Positions 57,449 through 64,000 of a stretch of DNA of 64,000 nt are shown here, piece after piece. Position numbers and translations under genes: made by a program. Each line of letters starts with the position of its first letter. The first letter of the stretch is position 1. Source of the DNA: CAKSQF01 sp051868045. Its GTDB lineage: Bacteria; Bacillota; Clostridia; Oscillospirales; CAG-272. A model generated the notes under the pieces. That model was not told where the DNA came from and did no database searches. It was given only the letters and a program-made list of their open reading frames with translations. The stretch lies in the NCBI GenBank assembly GCA_051868045.1, contig JBJDZN010000076.1, positions 71,458 to 135,457 on the forward strand. Reading direction: 5' to 3'.

Positions 57449-57481
57449 GTGGACAGTAAAAACGAAAGGAAGTTTTGGTAA

Positions 57482-58144
57482 ATGAAAAAAATTGCACTTG
57501 TCCTGATTCTTTGTGCCCTGACAATCGGCACGCTTGTCTCCTGCGGCTCCGGTGAGGGGGATGATACCACCACGGAAGCAACGACTACAAACACTGCGGC
57601 AACCACGACGTCTGAGGCTGCCACTACCACAACTGAGGGAACCGAAGAAGAGCCTGATGTCACCACCGGTGATACCAATTCCGAGCCTTCCGCTCCCGCA
57701 TCCTCCGACGATCCGGCAGAGGAACTGGGCAATCTGACCTGGGTGGACAACAACGATACCCTTCGTTATGAGATCACCGTAAACGACGATGGAAGCGTTT
57801 CGGTTTCCTACACCAAGGAGCCTGCTTCCGAAAGTATGGAGCGTTACGGTTATGCGGGCGCATCCTGGGCAAATATGAAGGCGGATATTTCTGAAGCGTA
57901 CACCGGTCAGAGCAAGCTGGTCATGAAGGTTCAGGGTACCGCCGGTCAGAACCTGATGATTAAGCCCTTCGACGACGCAGCCTATCAGCAGGTGCTGAAC
58001 TTCGACGGCAGCGAGCAGGAGATTACCATTGAACTGAACAATGTGTCCGACGATGCCCAGATGATCATTATCCTGTTCGGTAACAGCGGCGATCCCGATG
58101 TGTCCGGCGAGTTCACCATTCTGGAATCCGGTTTTGTTGACTGA
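57482..58144 (+). CDS. Thr-rich lipoprotein of unknown function
   Basis: A 220-residue exported lipoprotein (lipobox TLVSCG, Cys 21). Residues about 27-80 are a Thr/Ala/Glu/Pro-rich linker, probably spanning the wall. Residues about 85-220 form a beta-rich domain (WVDNNDTLRYEITVNDDG, LVMKVQGTAGQNLMIKPF, EITIELNN) that resembles carbohydrate-binding or galactose-binding-like sandwiches. I cannot name the family. The gene has its own regulated-looking promoter and a terminator. Confidence 0.75.
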   Translation: MKKIALVLILCALTIGTLVSCGSGEGDDTTTEATTTNTAATTTSEAATTTTEGTEEEPDVTTGDTNSEPSAPASSDDPAEELGNLTWVDNNDTLRYEITVNDDGSVSVSYTKEPASESMERYGYAGASWANMKADISEAYTGQSKLVMKVQGTAGQNLMIKPFDDAAYQQVLNFDGSEQEITIELNNVSDDAQMIIILFGNSGDPDVSGEFTILESGFVD

Positions 58145-58191
58145 TCGAAAATCATTACCCCAAAAAACGCAGGTGTTATCCTATGTTTTTT

Positions 58192-58220
58192 ATCAGAGGA
58201 GCAATCCTCTGATTTTTTTT
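58192..58220 (+). terminator. Terminator after the Thr-rich lipoprotein
   Basis: ATCAGAGGA (58192-58200) pairs with TCCTCTGAT (58205-58213) around a GCAA tetraloop, followed by a long T run. Confidence 0.95.
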
Positions 58221-58238
58221 ATTTTTTTTGAAAAGCTA

Positions 58239-58267
58239 TTGACAATCAAAAGAGTGTGTGATATAAT
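58239..58267 (+). promoter_or_regulatory. Promoter of the PH-like membrane protein gene
   Basis: TTGACA (58239-58244) and TATAAT (58262-58267) are 17 bases apart. Confidence 0.9.
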
Positions 58268-58318
58268 ATAATCAGTGATAAACAAAACCCGAGCAGGGCA
58301 TGAAAGGAGCGGTATGAC

Positions 58319-58927
58319 ATGAGGAGTGAATTAAACATGGAGGAAGCAAGACGGCAGGCTCTGGAGTCCGTAAGAAAGCAGCTTTTGCCCGATGAAAGCC
58401 TTCTTTGGATAGGAAAGCCGGGGAAACGGTCGTTGAGAGAGGTTCTGAATTTTAATTCCCTGTTTTTGGTGGTATTCAGTGCGGTATGGATCGGCGGGGT
58501 ACTGATCGGATCTGTCAGTACGGCGGTAGAGACCATTACAGAAGTGATGAGCGGGGAGTCCGGTCCGGCGGAACTGTTGATCTTACTCTTCTTTATTCCT
58601 TTTTATTTAGGTGCCTGTCTCCTGATTCTGACGGTTGTCCATACCCTGTCCGGATGGGGAACGAACATGGTATACGCCCTGACCGACAGACGGGTTCTGA
58701 TTCTGGATGTGCGCAAAAAGAAGGTCAAATGTACGGCGTACAATCTGTCTGTCCTGTCCGGAATACGCCTTGAGACCCTGGAAAATGGGGATGGAACAAT
58801 TTTCTTCCCGAAAAATGAAAATCCGTCAAGTTTTAAATGGAATAACGCCGAAGAGGCGGATTGCTTCTATAAGATTCCCGATGCAAAGAGAGTCTATCAG
58901 ATGATCTTGGACGGCGTCCCGAAATAA
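58319..58927 (+). CDS. Membrane protein with a bacterial PH-like domain
   Basis: A 202-residue protein. An N-terminal segment (LLPDESLLWIGKPGKRS) resembles the start of bPH-type proteins; two hydrophobic helices follow (about 45-70 and 88-112), then a beta-rich part with YALTDRRVLILDVRKKKV, typical of bacterial PH (YdbS/bPH_2-like) domains. Two starts are possible (58319 and 58337), each with a ribosome binding site. Function unknown; single gene between a promoter and a hairpin. Confidence 0.62.
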   Translation: MRSELNMEEARRQALESVRKQLLPDESLLWIGKPGKRSLREVLNFNSLFLVVFSAVWIGGVLIGSVSTAVETITEVMSGESGPAELLILLFFIPFYLGACLLILTVVHTLSGWGTNMVYALTDRRVLILDVRKKKVKCTAYNLSVLSGIRLETLENGDGTIFFPKNENPSSFKWNNAEEADCFYKIPDAKRVYQMILDGVPK

Positions 58928-58954
58928 TCCCGGAATATCCGCAAGATACGCCCA

Positions 58955-58985
58955 AATCCCCCGAAAGTTTGACTTTCGGGGGATT
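58955..58985. terminator. Hairpin between convergent genes
   Basis: A perfect 14-base-pair stem (58955-58968 with 58972-58985) with a 3-base loop lies between convergent genes. T runs are poor on both sides. Confidence 0.65.
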
Positions 58986-59003
58986 GAGTTTATCATGGAC
59001 GGA

Positions 59004-59699
59004 CTATGGTTTGATCCAGCCGTGATTGATATAATGAGCGTTATCGAGACTTGGCGTGTCCTCACCCTTGAGAACCATCTTGTGCTGGAGCTTTGCCATG
59101 TTGAAAAGGAGCGAGACTTTCACATTCATCCGCTTGCAGGGATGAAGATTCCGGACCTTGTCGGCGAGCCGTCGCATTTTCGTTTCCAACATCTTTCGGT
59201 GCTTGTCGGACAGGCGATCCACAAAGATGTCGCCCATCATGGGCGCACCGCAGAGGTAGATGCGGGACAGTCCCATCCAGTTTAAGGCGGTTTTCACATC
59301 CTTTTGTGCCGATCCGTTGGGGGCACCTACACTGTTGGTGATGATGACCGCTGTCTTTCGGAAGAATTCCGGCTCCGGGCGGTGAACCATCCAATAGACG
59401 CACAGGTGATCCAAAAGGGATTTGATGCTGGCAGGAGCCCGCAGGGCATATACCGGATAGGCAAAAACAAGCAGATCGGCATCCAGTATCGCTTTCCAGA
59501 TGGGTGCCGTCTGAGGGGCATGAGGACATTTGTCCTCTCCCCGCAGGAAGCAGGACTTGCATCCCAGGCAGAAAGGCGGAAAATCTTTGGGATAAAACTC
59601 CACGACCTCACGTTCTTTGGGGAGATTTTGCAAAAAAAGTTCTTTCATGGTGAAGGTGATCCCCTTGACAGAGGTACCGTTCAAAACGACAATCTTCAT
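59004..59699 (-). CDS. Flavodoxin-like NAD(P)H-dependent FMN reductase
   Basis: A 231-residue flavoprotein with the flavodoxin-like start VVLNGTSVKG, a Cys-rich segment CLGCKSCFLRGEDKCPH typical of a clostridial reductase subfamily, ADLLVFAYPVYALRAPASIK and a LCGAPMMGD loop. ATG at 59699 follows GGAAAGGAAATACAG. It reads towards 59004, 35 bases downstream of the ABC gene at 59735, so it may be the last gene of the marR-ABC-ABC operon. Substrate unknown. Confidence 0.82.
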   Translation of the reverse strand: MKIVVLNGTSVKGITFTMKELFLQNLPKEREVVEFYPKDFPPFCLGCKSCFLRGEDKCPHAPQTAPIWKAILDADLLVFAYPVYALRAPASIKSLLDHLCVYWMVHRPEPEFFRKTAVIITNSVGAPNGSAQKDVKTALNWMGLSRIYLCGAPMMGDIFVDRLSDKHRKMLETKMRRLADKVRNLHPCKRMNVKVSLLFNMAKLQHKMVLKGEDTPSLDNAHYINHGWIKP

Positions 59700-59734
59700 A
59701 TCTGTATTTCCTTTCCCGGGAGACGTCCATACCG

Positions 59735-61741
59735 TTACGCCAGCTCTTTTTTACCGGTGTACAGCTCGTAATAACGACCCTTCATGGCAAGCAGCTCGTC
59801 GTGATTGCCGCGCTCGATGATCTCGCCTGCCTCCAGCACCATGATGCAGTCGGCGTTGCGGACGGTGGACAGACGGTGGGCAATGACAAAGGTGGTGCGG
59901 TTCTTCATGAGCCGATCCATGCCGTGCTCGATGTGACGCTCGGTACGGGTATCCACCGAGGAGGTTGCCTCGTCCAGAACCAGAATCGGAGCCTTTGAGA
60001 TCGCCGCACGGGCGATGTTCAGAAGCTGACGCTGCCCCTGGGACAGATTGGCACCGTCGCCCTCCAGCATGGTGTTGTAGCCGTCGGAAAGACGCATGAT
60101 GAAGGAGTGGGCAGATGCCGTTTTAGCCGCCTCGATGACCTCCTCGTCGGTGGCATCGGGTCTGCCGTAGCGGATGTTTTCCATGACCGTTCCGGTGAAC
60201 AGATGGGTGTCCTGAAGAACCATGGCGATGTTCTTTCTCAGGAAGTCACGGTGCAGCTTTTTGACATTTATGCCGTCGATGGTGATCTCACCCTCTTCGA
60301 TGTCGTAGAAACGGTTCAGCAGATTGGTGATGGTGGTTTTACCTGCGCCGGTGGAACCGACGAAGGCGATTTTCTGTCCGGGATGAGCATACAGGTTGAT
60401 GTGCTTCAGGATGGTCTTGTCGGGGTTGTAGCCGAAGGTGACGTCTTCCATAATTACGTCGCCGCGGATGGCTTCAAGTTCCACAGCATCGGGATCGTCG
60501 GCAGCCTCGGGATCGGTGTCCATAACCGCAAAGACCCGCTCGGCACCGGCAAGGGCGGAGAAGACCGTCGCCATCTGCTGGGAAATCATGTTGATGGGGT
60601 TGGAGAATTGCTTGGAGTAGCCGGCAAAGACGGTTAATGCGCCAGATGAAAATCCTGAGGTACACATCATAATACCGCCGACGCCTACTGTGATCGCATA
60701 ACTGATCTGAGAGGTGTTGCCCATGATGGGTCCCATGATGCCGCCGTAGAACTGGGCACGGAACTGCTTGTCACGCAGGTCGTTGTTCAGAAGGTCGAAT
60801 TCCTCCACACAGTCATTCTCATGATTGAAGACCTTGACCACCTTCTGACCGGTAACGGTTTCCTCAATGTAACCGTTGACCGCACCCAGTGCCGCCTGCT
60901 GTCCGCTGTAATACCGCTGGGATGCTTTGGCAATGGTACCGCCCAGGAAGGTGAAGACGGGAATGAAAAAGACGGTGATCAGCGTCAGAATCCAGTTGGT
61001 GGTAATCATGAACAGAAAGGTTCCGATCAGGTTTACCGTTCCCGATACCAAAGAGGTCAGGGAGTTGTTCAGCATGGTGTCGATGTTGTCCACGTCGTTG
61101 GTAAACCTGGACATAAGCTCGCCGGTAGGATGGGAGTCGAAGTAGCGGATGGGCAGCGACTGCATTTTATTGAACAGATCGTTCCGGATTTTCTCAATGG
61201 CACTCTGGGAAATGTAGAGCATCACCCGCGCCTGGATGTAAGTGGTAAGGATACCGATGGCATACACCATCACAAGGATCAGAAGTGCCGCAATGATGTA
61301 GAGCATTACCGAGGCGACTTTTCCGCCCAGCAGTCCTTCAACTGGGGTCAGCAGAGCGTTGATCGCCTTGTTGGCAATCTGCTCGGGCAGACTGTGCTGA
61401 ATGGGAATGTCAGGGGCGACGACCTCCTGAAGACGGTTGATGATGGGAGCCAGCATATAGGATCCGATCAAAGCGGTGACAGTAGAGACCAGCATACAGA
61501 AAAGCACCAGTATCAGGTGGAATTTGTAGGCGGCAACATAGGAGATCATCCTGCCAACGGTCTGACGGGTATTCTTGGGTTTGCCGGTCATTCTGGCTCT
61601 GCCGCCGGGACCTCCTCCGGGACCGCCGGGTTTGCCCGGACCGCCGGGACCTCCGGGTCCAACCGGTCTGCTGGCTGCGCTCTTGGTCGAGGAAGTGAAG
61701 TTTGCATATTGTTTTTGCAGTTTTTCAAGATTTCTAGCCAT
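59735..61741 (-). CDS. ABC exporter half-transporter with a Gly/Pro-rich N-terminal extension
   Basis: A 668-residue exporter subunit. Residues about 24-50 are a Gly-Pro-rich low-complexity segment (collagen-like GPG and GGP triplets) before the membrane domain (about 65-390). The ATPase domain has Walker A GSTGAGKTT, signature NLSQGQRQLL and Walker B ILVLDEATSSVD with the catalytic Glu. With the next gene it makes an asymmetric heterodimer. ATG at 61741 follows AAAGGAGTGAACAGAT. Confidence 0.88.
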   Translation of the reverse strand: MARNLEKLQKQYANFTSSTKSAASRPVGPGGPGGPGKPGGPGGGPGGRARMTGKPKNTRQTVGRMISYVAAYKFHLILVLFCMLVSTVTALIGSYMLAPIINRLQEVVAPDIPIQHSLPEQIANKAINALLTPVEGLLGGKVASVMLYIIAALLILVMVYAIGILTTYIQARVMLYISQSAIEKIRNDLFNKMQSLPIRYFDSHPTGELMSRFTNDVDNIDTMLNNSLTSLVSGTVNLIGTFLFMITTNWILTLITVFFIPVFTFLGGTIAKASQRYYSGQQAALGAVNGYIEETVTGQKVVKVFNHENDCVEEFDLLNNDLRDKQFRAQFYGGIMGPIMGNTSQISYAITVGVGGIMMCTSGFSSGALTVFAGYSKQFSNPINMISQQMATVFSALAGAERVFAVMDTDPEAADDPDAVELEAIRGDVIMEDVTFGYNPDKTILKHINLYAHPGQKIAFVGSTGAGKTTITNLLNRFYDIEEGEITIDGINVKKLHRDFLRKNIAMVLQDTHLFTGTVMENIRYGRPDATDEEVIEAAKTASAHSFIMRLSDGYNTMLEGDGANLSQGQRQLLNIARAAISKAPILVLDEATSSVDTRTERHIEHGMDRLMKNRTTFVIAHRLSTVRNADCIMVLEAGEIIERGNHDELLAMKGRYYELYTGKKELA

Positions 61742-61756
61742 ATCTGTTCACTCCTT

Positions 61757-63484
61757 TCACGCCTTGCTGGTCTGGGACTCGTAGATTTCCTGATAATCGG
61801 TATTGTTCTGAAGCAGTTCTTCATGTTTGCCGATACCGGTGATCTTTCCGTCAGTCATAACAATGATCTGATCGGCGTCCATAACCGAGGTGATACGCTG
61901 GGCGATGATGATTTTGGTGGAGTCAGCCAGTTCGTTTTTGAATGCCTTCCGGATCTGCGCTTCGGTGGCAGTATCCACGGCAGAAGTTGAGTCATCCAGA
62001 ATCAGAATTTTCGGTTTCTTCAGCAGGGCACGGGCAATACACAGTCTCTGCTTCTGACCGCCCGATACGTTGGTGCCGCCCTGATCCAGTTCGGTCTGAT
62101 AACCGTCGGTGAAGCCGGAGACAAACTTGTCTGCCTGAGCGGACTGTGCGGCGGCAGTGATTTCTTCTTCGGTGGCATTTTCGTCGCCCCAACGCAGGTT
62201 GTCCTCGATGGTTCCCGAGAACAGCACGTTTTTCTGAAGGACCATGCCCACACCCTCACGCAGATTGTAGAGGGAGTAATCCCGGACGTTGATTCCGTCC
62301 ACCAGAACAGAACCTTCGTCGGTGTCGTAGAGACGGGGAATCATGGAGACCAGCGTGGACTTGCCGCATCCCGTGGAGCCGATGATGCCCACGGTTGATC
62401 CCGGCTCAATGGTGAGATTCACATGATCCAGCACCTGCTCCTCACTGCTCTTGTAGTAGCGGAAGCTGACGTTCTTGAACTCGATCCGACCGCTCTGGAC
62501 GGTAGCCTCAGGATGAGCGGCAAACTCGTCGGACAGGTCCACCTTCTCGTCCAGAACCTCACAGATACGCTTTCCGGAGGCAAGGGCACGGGAGGACATC
62601 ATGAACATCATGGTGACCATCATCAGGGATCCGAGAATCTGGGTCACATAGGTGATGAATGCAGACAGATCGCCAACCTTCATGTTGCCGGCGAGGACGA
62701 TCTTACCGCCCAGCAGGATGACGGCGAGGGTTGCCAGATTCATGAACAGGGTCATGACAGGGGACATGAAGATAACGACCTTCATTGCCGACATGCCCGC
62801 ATTCTTCAGATCGGCGTTTGCGGTGTGGAATTTGTCCTTTTCACGTTCTTCACAGACGAAGGACTTTACCACACGGACGTTGGTGATGTTTTCCTGAACG
62901 GTGGAGTTCAGGGAGTCGATCTTGGTCTGCATCCGGGTGAATCGGGGGAAGCCCGTGCGGACGATGCCCACAATTGAAATCAGCATCAGGGGGATCGTGA
63001 CGGCAAAGACCACCGACAGGGAGGGCTTTAAGGCGATTGCCATAATCAGACCGCCGATCAGCATACCGGGCGAACGCAGGAGCATACGCAGTGCCATGTT
63101 GACCACGTTCTGAATCTGGGTCACGTCGTTGGTAAGTCTTGTTACCAGCGAACCGGTGGAGAATTTGTCGATGTTGGCAAAGGAGTATTTTTGAACCTTT
63201 GCATAAACGTCGGATCGCAGATCGGCGGCAAAGTTGACCGACGCCTTGGAGCCGAAATAGGCACCTCCGACACCTCCCAACATCATGATCAGGGCGGTCA
63301 GCACCATCAGTGCGGCGATTCCGATGCAGCCGGGTACTGTCAATTGCCCGTCGTTGGCTTCATTGATGATGTGGCGCAGGAAAATCGGCATCAGAACCTC
63401 GCCTACGACCTCCACGATCATACAAAGGGGTCCTAAGATGAAGAAGGGAAGGTAGGGGCGAATGTATTTGTACCATCTTTTCAA
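61757..63484 (-). CDS. ABC exporter half-transporter with a degenerate catalytic site
   Basis: A 575-residue exporter subunit: six-helix membrane domain (about 10-310) and ATPase domain with Walker A GSTGCGKST, signature NVSGGQKQRL and Walker B ILILDDSTSAVD, where Asp replaces the catalytic Glu. It is the regulatory half of a heterodimer with 59735-61741. The start is TTG or a near codon close to 63484, 6 bases after the marR stop, with GGAATG-type sequence upstream; the initiation codon is not certain. Confidence 0.87.
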   Translation of the reverse strand: MKRWYKYIRPYLPFFILGPLCMIVEVVGEVLMPIFLRHIINEANDGQLTVPGCIGIAALMVLTALIMMLGGVGGAYFGSKASVNFAADLRSDVYAKVQKYSFANIDKFSTGSLVTRLTNDVTQIQNVVNMALRMLLRSPGMLIGGLIMAIALKPSLSVVFAVTIPLMLISIVGIVRTGFPRFTRMQTKIDSLNSTVQENITNVRVVKSFVCEEREKDKFHTANADLKNAGMSAMKVVIFMSPVMTLFMNLATLAVILLGGKIVLAGNMKVGDLSAFITYVTQILGSLMMVTMMFMMSSRALASGKRICEVLDEKVDLSDEFAAHPEATVQSGRIEFKNVSFRYYKSSEEQVLDHVNLTIEPGSTVGIIGSTGCGKSTLVSMIPRLYDTDEGSVLVDGINVRDYSLYNLREGVGMVLQKNVLFSGTIEDNLRWGDENATEEEITAAAQSAQADKFVSGFTDGYQTELDQGGTNVSGGQKQRLCIARALLKKPKILILDDSTSAVDTATEAQIRKAFKNELADSTKIIIAQRITSVMDADQIIVMTDGKITGIGKHEELLQNNTDYQEIYESQTSKA

Positions 63485-63490
63485 ATTAAA

Positions 63491-63985
63491 TCATTCCTTT
63501 CCGTTCGGTTTGGTTTCTCGGGACAGATGGATGCCCCGGCTCAGATTGTTTCGGATGTGTAGCAGCAGTCTGGACAGCTCCTGTCTTTCCTCAGGGGAGA
63601 TGTCTTCAAAAGCCAATGCCTCGATCTCCTGTGCTTTTTGCCTGTTAGCCCGATCAACGGCAATGCCTTTTTCGGTCAGCGTCACCCGCATCTGCCGCAT
63701 ATCCGTCTCGTCGGGGACTCTGGTAATGTAGCCTTCCCGTTCCATTTTCTGGAGAGTGACCGAAACGGTGGGCGGGGACAGGTGGGTGTGCTTGGCAAGC
63801 TCATACTGGGTGATGCCTTCCTCCCCCCGTTGTCTGGCAAAGGCAAGCTGCATCAGCAGAGAGCGATAGCCTCCGGGAACTCCGGATTCGTCGCCGAATT
63901 TGCGCATCCGATGCCCGAACATTCTGGAACAATCGTTTATCAGCATCATAGCGGTGGGTTGATTTTCATGATTGTCATGGGCCAT
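63491..63985 (-). CDS. MarR family transcriptional regulator
   Basis: A 164-residue winged-helix regulator: ITQYELAKHTHLSPPTVSVTLQKMEREGYITR is the helix-turn-helix and DMRQMRVTLTEKG the wing. MarR proteins usually repress the adjacent transporter until a ligand binds. It heads a marR-ABC-ABC operon, a common multidrug-exporter layout. ATG at 63985 follows GAGGAAAAACGAACC; the promoter and operator lie beyond the right edge. Confidence 0.93.
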   Translation of the reverse strand: MAHDNHENQPTAMMLINDCSRMFGHRMRKFGDESGVPGGYRSLLMQLAFARQRGEEGITQYELAKHTHLSPPTVSVTLQKMEREGYITRVPDETDMRQMRVTLTEKGIAVDRANRQKAQEIEALAFEDISPEERQELSRLLLHIRNNLSRGIHLSRETKPNGKE

Positions 63986-64000
63986 GGTTCGTTTTTCCTC

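Noticed and set aside
1..64000. CRISPR arrays, insertion sequences, prophage genes, integrases, toxin-antitoxin or restriction systems
   Set aside because: None seen on reading through both strands; gene order and content look like stable chromosomal core throughout.

Overview
The window reads as a core chromosomal segment of an endospore-forming, anaerobic Gram-positive bacterium of the Clostridia (Bacillota), probably a gut Oscillospirales-type lineage. Support: the spoVB-mazG-rqcP-yabP-yabQ-divIC-yabR order known from Bacillus subtilis, a SpoIID-domain protein, a CotH-domain lipoprotein, cdaA-cdaR, recJ-relA-dtd-hemZ, rnfC/rnfD, a class I fumarase alpha subunit, ribosome binding sites of the AAAGGAGG type, and SigA-type promoters (TTGACA, 17 bases, TATAAT). 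I see no phage, insertion sequence, integrase or CRISPR array; the genus-level placement is inference.

Layout. 1-2925: end of an unknown gene, then a DnaD-domain protein, a DnaI-like helicase loader and pgeF. 3143-11105: a Gld-type ABC system (ATPase, permease, two tandem GldG-like proteins, a DUF4340 protein) followed by a parvulin-like lipoprotein. 11264-12914: ACT-domain protein plus UPF0210 protein. 13011-16375: AraC regulator, unusual SpoIID-like protein, aldose epimerase. 16566-20381: HtrA protease with an OmpR/EnvZ-type two-component pair. 20428-22927: a palindrome-bearing promoter and a structured leader with a terminator ahead of two CorC/CNNM-type CBS proteins. 23082-25868 (minus): rnfC, rnfD and a phosphopantetheinyl transferase without the rest of rnf. 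26092-26246: tRNA-Met and tRNA-Glu. 26525-30538: large LTD/CotH lipoprotein and a TIGR01212-type radical SAM protein.

30616-46522 is a long run of plus-strand housekeeping genes: c-di-AMP synthesis (cdaA-cdaR), an FAD protein, recJ, (p)ppGpp synthetase/hydrolase, dtd, hemZ, a P-loop nucleoside kinase, then the spoVB-to-yabR block. 46649-48874: fumarase alpha subunit, two small membrane proteins and a PstS-like binding protein. 48962-52756 (minus): a heterodimeric ABC exporter whose last gene is followed 5 bases later by an acyl carrier protein. 52949-54091 (minus): rpsF-ssb-rpsR. 54300-56987 (minus): BspA-type leucine-rich-repeat lipoprotein. 57145-57363: a TPP riboswitch with its own terminator but no thiamine gene. 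57482-58927: a Thr-rich lipoprotein and a PH-like membrane protein. 59004-63985 (minus): flavodoxin-like reductase and a marR-ABC-ABC exporter operon.

The most interesting items are regulatory or are exceptions inside known families: the orphan TPP riboswitch; an 11-base sequence shared by the htrA promoter and the Thr-rich lipoprotein promoter, both with 11-base-period direct repeats; the palindrome/attenuator upstream of the CNNM pair; a solitary rnfC-rnfD pair with an altered flavin-attachment motif; a SpoIID-like protein with substitutions at the conserved active-site and metal positions; and a hairpin-rich 200-base gap between rqcP and yabP. I found no clear multi-gene novel defence or biosynthetic system. 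Starts were reassigned from ribosome binding sites where the longest frame was implausible; several genes use TTG or GTG.
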